Shown here: positions 9,665 to 19,365 of the stretch, piece by piece
Numbering within the stretch: the stretch's first letter is position 1
How the letters are laid out: each line of letters starts with the position of its first letter
From: Formosa sp. Hel3_A1_48
GTDB lineage: Bacteria; Bacteroidota; Bacteroidia; Flavobacteriales; Flavobacteriaceae
Assembly: GCF_001735715.1 (NCBI RefSeq)
Contig: NZ_CP017259.1
Span: forward strand, 741,501-805,500
Direction of reading: 5' to 3'
DNA length: 64,000 bases
The notes under the pieces: generated by a model
Told to the model about the DNA's origin: nothing
The model's input: only the letters and a program-made list of their open reading frames with translations
Database searches by the model: none
Translations under genes and position numbers: made by a program

Positions 9665-10399
9665 ATGAGAAAATTTATTTTATTAGCGTTACTAACAATC
9701 TCTTTTACAGCTGCAACTCAAGAATCCGTTTTATTACGTTTAAATTACAATCAAGGTGATAACTATATTACATCTATTGAGTTAGAGCAAAATATGGGTG
9801 AACAAGGCGGAATGAGTATGACGATGAAAATGAACTCAAATGTTAACAGTGTAGACGATGAATTAATTATGTTAGAATCGAAAATAAAATCGATTGCTAT
9901 GAATATGAACCAAGGTGGTATGGTTATGGATTATGATTCAAATAAGTCTAGTGAAGAATTAGATCAAATGGGGCAAATGATGAAGTCACAATTTGACCCA
10001 ATTTTAAAAGCAACTATATATAACTCTGTAGACCGTTATGGGAACGTTTTAGAATTAAAAGTTGAACCAACTCTGCCCGGTATGGAGCAATTTACAGGAA
10101 GTCAAAATGCGATTAATTTTCCAGATGAAGCTGTGTCTGTTGGCTCCTCATGGGTGTCTGAAGCTGACAATCAAGGAATGAAAATTGTTACAAAGTATAC
10201 GGTCACTAGCATTTCTGACGGAATGATTTATTTAGATGTATCGGGAGATGTATCGGGAATCGGAGTAGGTACCATAATCGGGAAATCGACTGTAGAAATT
10301 AGCAGTGGGATTCAAACTAATGCGACCATTGAAATGACTATTTCTGCTCAAGGAATAGAAATGAATATGGTGACTTCATCTACTATGAAAAAAGTCTAA
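9665..10399 (+). CDS. exported DUF6263-like protein
   Basis: 244 aa with a Sec signal peptide (FILLALLTISFTAATQ). The rest is a strand-rich, Met-rich exported domain with many short amphipathic strands (LLRLNYNQGDNY at the start; ATIEMTISAQGIEMNMV at the end). Repeated Met residues give GGMSMTMKMNSN and MNQGGMVMDYD. The pattern resembles the DUF6263 family of Bacteroidota envelope proteins, whose function is unknown. It has its own possible promoter and stands between the lipoprotein gene and the polysaccharide locus. No enzymatic motif is seen. Confidence 0.6.
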   Translation: MRKFILLALLTISFTAATQESVLLRLNYNQGDNYITSIELEQNMGEQGGMSMTMKMNSNVNSVDDELIMLESKIKSIAMNMNQGGMVMDYDSNKSSEELDQMGQMMKSQFDPILKATIYNSVDRYGNVLELKVEPTLPGMEQFTGSQNAINFPDEAVSVGSSWVSEADNQGMKIVTKYTVTSISDGMIYLDVSGDVSGIGVGTIIGKSTVEISSGIQTNATIEMTISAQGIEMNMVTSSTMKKV

Positions 10400-10451
10400 G
10401 TTTATATTCTTAAAATTTAAGGCTGGCAAACTGAAATATAGTTAATTAAAT

Positions 10452-10511
10452 AAAAAAAGGAGAACCAATTCCTTTACATCAATTCTTCGATTTAGTGACC
10501 CAAACTTACGA
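10452..10511 (-). repeat. dispersed tRNA-terminator repeat, copy 2 (terminator of the FGE gene)
   Basis: On the - strand the stem GAAGAATTGA / TTGGTTCTCC (one mismatch, three G-U pairs) is followed by T7. It lies 40 bases downstream of the stop of the - strand formylglycine-generating enzyme gene, so it can end the locus transcript. It shares the flank ATTTAGTGACCCAAACTTACGA with copies 1 and 3. Confidence 0.8.
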
Positions 10512-10550
10512 ATGTTCGAACTTTATCGAAGTTATTGAACTAATTTATAA

Positions 10551-11615
10551 CTATTCCTTTTTTAAGTCCATCACTGTTCTAAAACCCAAATGTTCTAAAG
10601 ACGTATTTGGATCAGTGGCCATTCTTGAAGATACTCTGTAACTGGCACAATAGGAGGCATTGCATAAAAAAGAGCCACCTCTAATTATACGCTCATCTAT
10701 ATACGGATTATTGGGATTAAAGGCCTCATTAGGTCCTTTCGGATTATTAGTTATTGAATTTTCTTTACAGTATTGATAGTACTGACTGCTATACCAATCA
10801 CTAGTCCATTCCCATACGTTGCCAGAAATTTCATAAAGCCCATAACCGTTTGGAGGATAGGTTTTTACAGGTGCACTTTTTTCAAAGCCATCGGCTTGGG
10901 TGTTATCCACAGGGAACTCCCCTTCCCAGCTGTTGACATAGGATGATAATTTATCCGTTAAATCGCCCCAAAAATAAATCTTATCTCGTTTACCGCCACG
11001 TGCCGCAAACTCCCACTCTGCTTCAGTGGGTAATCGCCTACCAGCCCAATGACAATAAGCCATAGCATCTTCATAGGATACATGAACAACAGGGTGATTA
11101 TCTTTTCCGTCTATACTGCTCCCCTTCCCCTCTGGTTGTTTCCAATTGGCCCCATTGGTCCAACGCCACCACTGCGAAAAGTCATAGAGATTAGGCACCG
11201 ATTCTTTTGTTTTTTTAAACAAAAGAGATCCTGGTAATAAAAGTGAATCGTGAGGCTTTGGGGTGCCTGGAGGCAATTGTTGTTTGATTAATTCCCAATC
11301 CACTGGTCGCTCTGCAGTTGTTATATAATTTGTGGCTTGAATGAATCTAGAAAACTGTGCATTGGTGACTTCGGTCTCGTCCATATAAAATCCATCCACC
11401 TTTACTGTGTGTTTGGGCTTTTCGTGGGATAGTGCCATACGATCGCTATCTGAGGCCCCCATGTCATAAATGCCGCCAGGAATCCAAACCATACCGGGGA
11501 TTTGTGAAATTTGCTCCTCTTTTTTTATTTGTGTATGATTTTTACACGATTGATTAAGAAGTATAATGAATAAAATAAATATTATTTGACCTTTCGTACT
11601 ACTGCTAAATTTCAT
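10551..11615 (-). CDS. formylglycine-generating enzyme (SUMF1 family), exported
   Basis: Oxidises the active-site cysteine of S1 sulfatases to formylglycine. 354 aa with an N-terminal signal or lipoprotein-like anchor (LLNQSC, Cys24, a weak lipobox), then the FGE-sulfatase domain from PGMVWIPGGIYDMG to the end (about 40-350). The two redox cysteines of true FGE are both present: GGSFLC (Cys318) and SYC (Cys323), with the same 5-residue spacing as human FGE. This distinguishes it from the many SUMF1-like proteins that lack them. It lies last in a sulfatase-rich run of genes, all of whose sulfatases are Cys-type, which fits a maturase role in the periplasm. Confidence 0.88.
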   Translation of the reverse strand: MKFSSSTKGQIIFILFIILLNQSCKNHTQIKKEEQISQIPGMVWIPGGIYDMGASDSDRMALSHEKPKHTVKVDGFYMDETEVTNAQFSRFIQATNYITTAERPVDWELIKQQLPPGTPKPHDSLLLPGSLLFKKTKESVPNLYDFSQWWRWTNGANWKQPEGKGSSIDGKDNHPVVHVSYEDAMAYCHWAGRRLPTEAEWEFAARGGKRDKIYFWGDLTDKLSSYVNSWEGEFPVDNTQADGFEKSAPVKTYPPNGYGLYEISGNVWEWTSDWYSSQYYQYCKENSITNNPKGPNEAFNPNNPYIDERIIRGGSFLCNASYCASYRVSSRMATDPNTSLEHLGFRTVMDLKKE

Positions 11616-11734
11616 TTCATTATAAATTTATCAACCAAAATTAAAAAAACACACGTCACAATTTGTAATTTATATCTCAAAAATAAAACATATTAGTTAA
11701 TAAGCTGAGATATAATAATTGAATACGATTTTTT

Positions 11735-13138
11735 TTATTTAATTAATTTTAATCTGTTATTTAAAATTACACTCAAACTGTCTACAGTCCCTGCGAATGA
11801 CGCCTCGATTGCCAAATTTCTATTTTCGTCTGGATCGGTAGAATGATCGTATAGCATTTTGGCGATTGTTTTATCTTTTCTTTGCCATTCTGTATAAAAT
11901 AAATGATCTGCAATTAGAGTTTCTCCCTTTTGATAGCGCGCCAAAGCTGTATTCTTGAATATTTTTGAAGGTCTTTGAAGCGCTTCAACTAAAGACTCAC
12001 CATCTAAATGAGGTGGAATAGGAATATTTGCCAATTCGCATATCGTTGGATATAAATCAACCAATTCAGCAATAGAATTACTGCGTTTATTGCTTGGGGT
12101 ATTGGGTGCACTTATAATTAAAGGAACTTGAAGTGCAACCTCAAAATTACTGTGTTTTACCCATAGGCCATGTTCCATTAAGCTCCAACCATGATCTCCT
12201 ACTAAAACAACAACAGTGTTTTCATATAAGCCTAAGTTTTTGAGGGCTCTTAAAACTTTACCAACTTGGGCATCCACATAACTTACAGAAGCATAATAGC
12301 CATGAATAAGTTTTTTTGCAACGGCATCAGAAACTTGTCCTTTTTTTGGAATACCGTTGTAATAGCGTAATTCTCCCCACTTATGATTTGCAATCTCAGG
12401 AGCTGATTTTGGAAAAATCAAATTTTCTGGAAGTTCAATGCTTTTGGGATCATATAAATCCCAATATTTTTTTGGGGCATTAAAAGGTAAATGGGGTTTT
12501 ACAAAACCAACAGCTAAGAAAAATGGATTCCCATCTGCTTTTAATTGCTTAAGGTCTTCAATAGACTTATTCGCTGTTTTTCCATCGTTATAGGCATCAT
12601 CTTTAACATCAATATTTTCATACGGATACCCATGTTTTCCATTCTTTTCTAGACCAATATTTTCTTCAGAAATATAATTTCTCCAGCCATTTTTGTAGGG
12701 ATACCATTCTTCATCCCATTCGTCAATATCATTTTTTAAATGTGTGATTTTGTTATTACTGATAGTTGTATACCCTTGATTTTTTAGGTGCTGTACTAGG
12801 TTTAATACATTTGGCGTTTCCTTTTTTATACTTGAAAAATATGTTAAAAAACGATTTGAAGTAGGCCTTATTCCGGTCAATAAACTTGCTCTTGATGCTC
12901 CACATACCGGCACATTGCAATAGGCTCTATTAAAAGTAACACCTGAGTTAGCCAAGGCATCAATATTTGGACTGATTATTTGATTGTGCCCATAAATATT
13001 TAATTCTGGTCGTAAATCATCTACCATTAAAAATAATATATTTTTTTTGGGAGTTGTCAAGGTCTTGTTTCCCTTAGTTGATTTACAACCAAAAAAAACT
13101 AAAAGACAAGCTATAATAGTAAATTTAAAATGTTTCAT
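11735..13138 (-). CDS. S1 family sulfatase, iduronate-2-sulfatase-like (lipoprotein)
   Basis: Hydrolyses sulfate esters of a glycan. 467 aa from the ATG at 13138, chosen because it puts the lipobox VFFGC (Cys18) at the normal place; an upstream TTG at 13150 would overlap the GH3 stop. The metal site starts with LMVDDLRPELN. The formylglycine motif is VCGASRAS (Cys79; Ala in place of the usual Pro). The late metal residues are in VVVLVGDHGWSLMEHGLW. DDLRPEL and the FNRAYC segment resemble iduronate-2-sulfatase (S1_7-like) members. The start lies 2 bases after the GH3 stop, so the pair is translationally linked. Substrate unknown. Confidence 0.9.
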   Translation of the reverse strand: MKHFKFTIIACLLVFFGCKSTKGNKTLTTPKKNILFLMVDDLRPELNIYGHNQIISPNIDALANSGVTFNRAYCNVPVCGASRASLLTGIRPTSNRFLTYFSSIKKETPNVLNLVQHLKNQGYTTISNNKITHLKNDIDEWDEEWYPYKNGWRNYISEENIGLEKNGKHGYPYENIDVKDDAYNDGKTANKSIEDLKQLKADGNPFFLAVGFVKPHLPFNAPKKYWDLYDPKSIELPENLIFPKSAPEIANHKWGELRYYNGIPKKGQVSDAVAKKLIHGYYASVSYVDAQVGKVLRALKNLGLYENTVVVLVGDHGWSLMEHGLWVKHSNFEVALQVPLIISAPNTPSNKRSNSIAELVDLYPTICELANIPIPPHLDGESLVEALQRPSKIFKNTALARYQKGETLIADHLFYTEWQRKDKTIAKMLYDHSTDPDENRNLAIEASFAGTVDSLSVILNNRLKLIK

Positions 13139-13139
13139 T

Positions 13140-15497
13140 TTATAATTCAATTCTGTTAGTGACTTCTAAAGTAGTTAATTTTAAATCTTCATCGTTTGAC
13201 GAAGATCCTGTCATTATAGTAAACTCACCAGGCTCAACACAATAGGCCATATTGATATCATAAAACGCTAAACTTTCGGCATCTATATCGAAACTTACGG
13301 TTTTTGTTTCCCCTGCTTTTAACGCCACACGCTGATAGCCTTTGAGTTCTTTTACGGGTCTTGTAGCGCTACTAACTTTATCCCGTATGTACATTTGAAC
13401 GATTTCCTCGCCATCAATTTCCCCAGTATTCGTAACATCAAATGTAACGGATAGAGTTTCATCCTTTTTGAATGTACCGCTTGATAATTTTGGTGCGCTG
13501 TAACTGTATGTCGTATAACTTAAACCAAATCCAAAAGGATATAAAGGCGTGTTTTTCTCGTCTGCATATTTATGAAAATAAGCAGAGGGTTTGTGGTTGT
13601 ATATCATTCTTAACTGTCCAACACTCCTTGCTACAGTTAAAGGCAATTTTCCACTTGGATTCACATCTCCAAATAAAATTTCAGCCACCGCTTGACCTCC
13701 TAAATTTCCAGGTTCCCATGATTCTAAAAGAGCAGGAATATTTTTTTGAAGCCAAGGTTCAGAAATAGGTTTACCATTTACCAAAACAACAATAACGGGA
13801 GTGCCTGTTTCTCTAATAGCTTTTACTAAATCTAATTGCTTACCAAATAAATTCAAAGATGCTCTGGCCATATTTTCGCCTGCCGTTTTATCTTTCCATT
13901 TGTAGCGCATAGAATTATCTCCTACAACAACAATTGCATAATCAGCACTCTTTGCTATTTCTGAGGCTTCTTTAATTTTAGAGCTTTTAATATTTCTAAT
14001 ATTTTCTCCTGAATTAAAAAAGCTTACATCATAGCCTTTGGATTCTCCTAAGGTTTTAATACCTTCATATATAGTAATAACGTTTTCATCAGGTTGAACC
14101 GCATGCCAATCGCCCAAAATAGATTGGTTGTTTGCATTGGGTCCTGTTACAAATATTTTCTTTTTTGAAGTTGTTTTTTGCAAAGGTAATATTCCATTGT
14201 TTTTTAGCAATACGATCCCTTTCCTTGCAGATTCTAATGCAGTCTCTTTATGTTCATCTGTGAAAAGTAATTCTCCTTTTTTCTCTAGATCTACAAATCG
14301 ATTTTCAAATAACCCTAATTTAAATTTCGCTGTCAAAATTTTACGACATGCATCATTTACACGATTTATTGAAAGTTTTCCTTCTTTTACCGAAGCTATA
14401 ACTGCATCTGTAAAGAATGGCCCATGCATGTGCATATCCATACCAGCATCAACGGATAAATAAGAGGCTTGTTTCATATCATTTGCAGTATGGTGCAATG
14501 TGTTAATTCGTTCAATATCTAGCCAATCACTTACATAAAAACCTTGAAACTCCCATTCATTACGTAAAACATCGGTCATTAACCACTTACTCATGTGAGA
14601 TGGAATACCATTAATCTCATTATGAGCTGCCATAATGGAATATACACCAGCATCAATGGCTTTTTTATAGGGTGGTAAATGAACTTCTCTTAGAGTACGA
14701 ACGGAGATATCGGCTGGGGCTGAATTTAACCCATTAATTGATTCTCCCCCACCAATCATATGTTTTGCACAAGCGATTACTTTTTCTGTTCCAGTAAAAT
14801 CATCTTGCTGAAATCCTTGAATCATAGCTGCCCCCATATTACCAACCATAAATGGGTCTTCTCCAAATGTTTCTCCAACACGTCCCCACCGCGGATCTCT
14901 AAGTATATCTATGTTTGGGGTAAAAGTCCAATGACTACCTGTAGCACGCATTTCTTTAGCAGTTTGTTTTCCAATGGTATATAAAAAATCATCACTCCAA
15001 GTCGATGCTAATCCTATTGGTGATGGGTATACCGATGTGCCTGAAACCAAAGCATTTCCGTGTATGGCATCAATTCCAATTAAAACAGGAATTTTTAGCG
15101 GTGATTTTAATGCTAATTCTTGCAAGTAATTAGCTTCTTTAGCTGTTAAAACATGTAAAAAAGAACCTATTTTTCCTTCTTCGCACATCTTGGAAACATC
15201 ATTTACAGAAAGTGTTTTATAAAAGCCCTGTGCATCATTATTTTCTTTGTCATCGTCTGGATTTCCTTTTTTCATATGTTCCAATCCGACAAATTGGTTC
15301 ATTTGATACACCTTGTCTTCTAAAGTCATTCTGTTCATTAAATCAGCTACACGAGCTTCTACTGACTTAGAAGGATCTAAGTATATAGGATCATCATCAT
15401 TAGCGGTTTTAAAAGAAAAAAACAGCATCAGTACGGCACTTAAAACGACCATTTTTATGATATTAGTTTGTGTGAGGGTGTTCTTTAGAATATTCAT
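13140..15497 (-). CDS. glycoside hydrolase family 3 (beta-glucosidase-like)
   Basis: Exo-acting beta-glycosidase. 785 aa: an N-terminal membrane anchor or signal (about 14-30), the GH3 N-terminal TIM barrel (about 40-380) with nucleophile Asp324 in GFYVSDW, the GH3 C-terminal domain (about 430-640; VVVGDNSM, LVNGKPIS), and a C-terminal fibronectin-III-like domain (about 680-775; SVTFDVTNTGEIDGEEIVQMYI). The substrate loop KHMIGGGES differs from the common KHF.GYG of BglX. The family cleaves terminal beta-glucose, xylose or GlcNAc. It lies between the GH128-like gene (2 bases away) and a sulfatase, which implies joint degradation of a sulfated glycan. Confidence 0.92.
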   Translation of the reverse strand: MNILKNTLTQTNIIKMVVLSAVLMLFFSFKTANDDDPIYLDPSKSVEARVADLMNRMTLEDKVYQMNQFVGLEHMKKGNPDDDKENNDAQGFYKTLSVNDVSKMCEEGKIGSFLHVLTAKEANYLQELALKSPLKIPVLIGIDAIHGNALVSGTSVYPSPIGLASTWSDDFLYTIGKQTAKEMRATGSHWTFTPNIDILRDPRWGRVGETFGEDPFMVGNMGAAMIQGFQQDDFTGTEKVIACAKHMIGGGESINGLNSAPADISVRTLREVHLPPYKKAIDAGVYSIMAAHNEINGIPSHMSKWLMTDVLRNEWEFQGFYVSDWLDIERINTLHHTANDMKQASYLSVDAGMDMHMHGPFFTDAVIASVKEGKLSINRVNDACRKILTAKFKLGLFENRFVDLEKKGELLFTDEHKETALESARKGIVLLKNNGILPLQKTTSKKKIFVTGPNANNQSILGDWHAVQPDENVITIYEGIKTLGESKGYDVSFFNSGENIRNIKSSKIKEASEIAKSADYAIVVVGDNSMRYKWKDKTAGENMARASLNLFGKQLDLVKAIRETGTPVIVVLVNGKPISEPWLQKNIPALLESWEPGNLGGQAVAEILFGDVNPSGKLPLTVARSVGQLRMIYNHKPSAYFHKYADEKNTPLYPFGFGLSYTTYSYSAPKLSSGTFKKDETLSVTFDVTNTGEIDGEEIVQMYIRDKVSSATRPVKELKGYQRVALKAGETKTVSFDIDAESLAFYDINMAYCVEPGEFTIMTGSSSNDEDLKLTTLEVTNRIEL

Positions 15498-15498
15498 T

Positions 15499-17448
15499 TT
15501 AATGTTTTAAAAATTTTATATTATGTTGGTTTAAAGATAAAAAATATAGCCCTTTTGCTAAATCAGAAATGTCAATGTAGCCATTTACGACCTTTTTTTT
15601 AATGAATATCCCATTAACAGTATATAATTTGATCGATTTTATAGTCTCTGAAAAAAGGATTTTCAATTTATCGGTTGCTGGGTTAGGAAAAACTTTTAAA
15701 GTTGGATTTTTAGCTTGGGCTTCATTTTCAATTGACAATGAGTTAGCAGGTATACAAATAGGACTATAATGATTTACATCCTCTTGAGCAGTTAAATTAT
15801 TAACTCCAGTGTGATAAGGTAATGGAACAGATGCTGTTGACGGGTAATTTTTATAATATACTCCAAGGTCTGTTAGGTTCATGTCTTCATCAAAAAACTC
15901 TGCATTTCCAGGATCATCAGCTATGATGGTATTTTGTGGTTCAAACCATGCATAGCGTTCTACAAAACTAACACTCTCGAGATAGGGAACTGCGAGCTCC
16001 ATAAATTGCCGATTTGTTTCCGTAGATCTGTATTTATTACCATTAAATTCTGTAATCCATACCGGTAAGCCATAAAGGTCATAAACGTCTTCTAAATAGG
16101 TCTTAAAACGGTTGAAAATAGTATTTGGGTTAGCATTGGGTGTGCTTTGAGGATTTGACCCCCAATCATACCAATGAACAGCGATAACATCGATTCTGAT
16201 ATCATTTTCAACAGCAGCTTGATAGAAATTATTTAGCCAATTGAACACTGCGCCTTGTCTACAAGCTGGAGAAGCTAAACGAAATCCTGTTTTCAATAAG
16301 TTTTCATAGACTGAAATAGCAACAGACACATCGCATAAATCGTTGTACTGTCCGGATTGCCCGTCACAATCGTCGGGCTCATTGAAACCTAAAACATGGG
16401 TACTTTTATATTTTGAGATGTATAATTCTATATCACTATCATCGTTGGCAGCGCCGTAACCCCAAGCCATAGGCGTGTATTCGCGTTGTAAATCAGAAAA
16501 ACCTTGATTATTCCATCTATAAAACCAAGTGTTATTTAAACCTGATATGTCTCCTGCTGTACCTTTTTTTGACACCCAGTTCCATGGAACGACTCTTAAA
16601 AAAGAAACACCATCTTGTTGAAGAAAATTAGGTAAAATATGAATTTCTAAGTCTGTTTCTGAAGCAATAAAAACTTTACTCTTTCCTGTTCCGTCCTCAT
16701 TAACCGCCAAGGTAAGCATGTATCCTCTCTTTAAATAAAAAGATTGAATATTATTGTTCAATTGATTTGGAATAGAAGAACCATTATATATTTGACCAAC
16801 TTTAATATTAGCTGATAAGCCTATGATATTTTGATCAGAATAAATGGTTAACGGTGAAAAATCCGAGTTGTATGATCTAACAACAGTGCCAGTGTCATAA
16901 TAATTGTCCATTCGTAAATTTATTTGGTATTGAGCACTTTCATCATTAATGAAAAAAGATGATAAATAAACATCATAAGCAAGATTAGGGGTGACATTTT
17001 GTAAACGCAACCAGCTCGATGGGGAATTGAAGTGAACAATAGCATTGTTAATTAGCGGTTCATAAGCGTGTAGATGCACATAGGAATCTTCATTTATAAC
17101 TAATGTACCACCAGAAAAACTATTTGCATTAAGGACACCACTTGAGATGTATAATGTTTTATTAGTTTCAAAAACTATACCATCAATAGGAGACGAAAGC
17201 GCACTTGCGTCACAGGACAATAAAAGGTCGTAAGCAATGGGTTGATTAGGATCTATAGTACCGCTTTGAGGAGATTGCCCTAAACCAGCATTATACCAGT
17301 TTAATTCATTAAAAAAATCATGATCTCCTTCACTACCAGTCCAGTAATAATCTTGAGCATGTAAAAAGTGGGGTGAAAACATCACAATTAAATAAATGTG
17401 ATTAAAAAAATTACTTCGTTGTTTTATACAACTGCTAAATAATGACAT
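15499..17448 (-). CDS. GH128-like endo-glycanase with unknown N-terminal half and T9SS tag
   Basis: 649 aa. A signal peptide ends near FLHAQ. Residues about 35-270 form a strand-rich N-terminal region I do not recognise. Residues about 275-500 resemble the GH128/Asl1 glycosyl hydrolase core: WFYRWNN, YTPMAWG, VLGFNEPD (acid/base Glu357), IDVIAVHWYDW and LPVWITEFNG (nucleophile Glu467). The C-terminus (about 575-649, VFPNPATDKLKI ... DISDLAKGLYFLSL) is a type A sorting domain of the type IX secretion system, so the enzyme is predicted to be exported across the outer membrane. GH128 members cleave beta-1,3-glucans. Downstream GH3 follows after 1 base; together they suggest endo plus exo attack. 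Confidence 0.82.
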   Translation of the reverse strand: MSLFSSCIKQRSNFFNHIYLIVMFSPHFLHAQDYYWTGSEGDHDFFNELNWYNAGLGQSPQSGTIDPNQPIAYDLLLSCDASALSSPIDGIVFETNKTLYISSGVLNANSFSGGTLVINEDSYVHLHAYEPLINNAIVHFNSPSSWLRLQNVTPNLAYDVYLSSFFINDESAQYQINLRMDNYYDTGTVVRSYNSDFSPLTIYSDQNIIGLSANIKVGQIYNGSSIPNQLNNNIQSFYLKRGYMLTLAVNEDGTGKSKVFIASETDLEIHILPNFLQQDGVSFLRVVPWNWVSKKGTAGDISGLNNTWFYRWNNQGFSDLQREYTPMAWGYGAANDDSDIELYISKYKSTHVLGFNEPDDCDGQSGQYNDLCDVSVAISVYENLLKTGFRLASPACRQGAVFNWLNNFYQAAVENDIRIDVIAVHWYDWGSNPQSTPNANPNTIFNRFKTYLEDVYDLYGLPVWITEFNGNKYRSTETNRQFMELAVPYLESVSFVERYAWFEPQNTIIADDPGNAEFFDEDMNLTDLGVYYKNYPSTASVPLPYHTGVNNLTAQEDVNHYSPICIPANSLSIENEAQAKNPTLKVFPNPATDKLKILFSETIKSIKLYTVNGIFIKKKVVNGYIDISDLAKGLYFLSLNQHNIKFLKH

Positions 17449-17630
17449 CTTTTTTGTTCATTATTGATATCACAAATGTAGTTTGGCAGATTGAAATTAA
17501 ATAAAACAATTGGGTAAAACAATGTAAAATTTGAGGACAAAAATATAATTTATAGATTAAATTTTTGAGAATTAAAATATTCTGTTTCATTTATTATTTA
17601 TTGGATTTATATTAACAAAATCGGTAAGAA

Positions 17631-17765
17631 TTATTCTCCCTTCTTTTTCGCTTCATTAGCTTCTTTTTGACACTTTAAATTAACATCTTGGATCATTTTG
17701 CTGCTGTTAATTTTAATCTGTTTTGTGATTTTATTAAATAATTCTCTTTCTTCGAAATGTTTCAT
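17631..17765 (-). CDS. small 44-residue ORF directly after a sulfatase
   Basis: A short ORF, ATG at 17763-17765 (read on -) and TAA at 17631-17633. It starts 1 base after the stop of the sulfatase at 17767, so translation could be coupled. The product begins MKHFEERELFNKITK and ends KKKGE: all charged and helical, 1 Cys, no signal peptide. I recognise no family. The rest of the 318-base gap to the GH128-like gene (17449-17630) shows no gene or clear hairpin. It could be a real small protein or a chance ORF. Confidence 0.4.
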   Translation of the reverse strand: MKHFEERELFNKITKQIKINSSKMIQDVNLKCQKEANEAKKKGE

Positions 17766-17766
17766 T

Positions 17767-19344
17767 TTATTTTTTTTTAGAGGATTCTAAACCCCCAAAA
17801 TCAGAATCAGAGATAATCCTTAACTCTTCTAATGTAAGCGTATTACCATAGCCTTTTTTTAAATCATAGAGTTCTTTTTTTAAATGTTCTATCAACGTAT
17901 AATATGACTTATTATTTATTAAATTATTCATTTCCGATGGATCTTTTTGAAGATCATAAAACTCCCAAATATCGACATCATAATAAAAATGAATTAACTT
18001 ATACCTTTGGTTTCTTATACCATAATGCGGCTGAACACGGTGGTAGTAAGGGTATTCGTAATAGTGATAGTACATAGATTTTTGCCAATCTTTGGGAGTT
18101 TCCCCTTTTAAATTGTTAAAAAAACTTTTTCCCTGTACCTCATCAGGAATTGGAATGCCCGCCATATCCAGTAAAGTGGGTGCAAAATCAATATTTAAAA
18201 CAATATCATCTATAACTGTACCTGGTTGTATTTTTTCTGGATAACGAATAACAAATGGCATATGCAATGACTCCTCATACATAAAACGCTTGTCAAAAAA
18301 TCCGTGTTCGCCTAAGAAAAACCCTTGATCTGAACTATAAATAACAATTGTATTTTCCTCTAAACCATTTTCGGTCAAATAGGACAATACCCGTCCAATA
18401 TTGTCATCCACAGATTTAATGGTTGCCAGATAATCTTTGATGTATTTTTGATATTTCCATTGCCGTATTTCTTGGCTGTTTAATCCTTTAATTGGGGTAA
18501 CAACTTGACCGGGTTTGAAGCCAAATTGAAACCATTTGTTGCGTTCTTTTTTCGTCAGAGAATCTGGGGGAATCATTTTCATATCCCGCCTGCTGAAATA
18601 ATCCATTGTCATTTCGGTATTGCCTGCAGTACGTTCCCTTCCTTGGTAGTTGTCATCAAAATTAGAAGGATAAGGCATTTCCTGATTTTTCCACAAATTC
18701 TCATATTTAGTATCAGGAGCCCATTGTCTATGTGGAGCTTTGTATTGCAACAACAAACAAAATGGTTGATTTTGGTCTCTTTTTTCTAACCAATCCAATG
18801 CAAAATCAGTTGTTAAATTAGTAGCATAACCTTTTTCTTTGATTTTTTTGCCATTGTCATTGTAAATAGGGTTCCAGTACAAGCCTTGTTGTCCTTTAGA
18901 AATGTGGTATTTATAATAGTCAAATCCAACAGGCTCTGATGCTAAATGCCATTTACCAACTAAAGCTGTTTGGTACCCCGACTCTTTTAGCGCCTGCGGA
19001 TACGTCCATTGTTTGCTGTCAAAAACACCGCCTTTATAATTTTTGTAATATCCATTTACATGGCTGTATTTTCCCGTCAGAATTGATGCCCTACTTGGCC
19101 CACAAATAGCATTAGTGCACAACGCATTTTCGAGCAGCGCTCCTTCATTTGCAATGCGGTCTATATTTGGTGTGGGTGCAAGGTCCTTAAAAAGCCCCCC
19201 ATACGCAGATATGGCATTGGTTGCGTGATCATCAGAAAAAATGAATACAATATTTGGCTTTGAAGATGATGATGTGTTTTTTTGACTAAACCCTAGAAAG
19301 GTAGTTGTAGAAAAAATAACAAGTAAAACTTTATTCAAATACAC
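17767..19344 (-). CDS. S1 family sulfatase
   Basis: 525 aa, exported (signal peptide LLVIFSTTTFLGFSQ). The start is GTG at 19344: the next upstream in-frame codons reach a TAA with no ATG, and this start gives a normal signal peptide. The metal-site start is NIVFIFSDDHATNA. The formylglycine motif is ICGPSRASILTG (Cys81), Cys-type. Further conserved parts are ALVGKWHL and the late VIYSSDQGFFLGEHGFFDKR. The C-terminal part ends YDLQKDPSEMNNL and a lysine tail. The segment order fits arylsulfatase/heparan-type S1 enzymes, but I cannot assign the subfamily or substrate. It is separated from the upstream gene by a terminator. Confidence 0.92.
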   Translation of the reverse strand: MYLNKVLLVIFSTTTFLGFSQKNTSSSSKPNIVFIFSDDHATNAISAYGGLFKDLAPTPNIDRIANEGALLENALCTNAICGPSRASILTGKYSHVNGYYKNYKGGVFDSKQWTYPQALKESGYQTALVGKWHLASEPVGFDYYKYHISKGQQGLYWNPIYNDNGKKIKEKGYATNLTTDFALDWLEKRDQNQPFCLLLQYKAPHRQWAPDTKYENLWKNQEMPYPSNFDDNYQGRERTAGNTEMTMDYFSRRDMKMIPPDSLTKKERNKWFQFGFKPGQVVTPIKGLNSQEIRQWKYQKYIKDYLATIKSVDDNIGRVLSYLTENGLEENTIVIYSSDQGFFLGEHGFFDKRFMYEESLHMPFVIRYPEKIQPGTVIDDIVLNIDFAPTLLDMAGIPIPDEVQGKSFFNNLKGETPKDWQKSMYYHYYEYPYYHRVQPHYGIRNQRYKLIHFYYDVDIWEFYDLQKDPSEMNNLINNKSYYTLIEHLKKELYDLKKGYGNTLTLEELRIISDSDFGGLESSKKK

Positions 19345-19365
19345 AGTTGCAATTTAATAGATATT

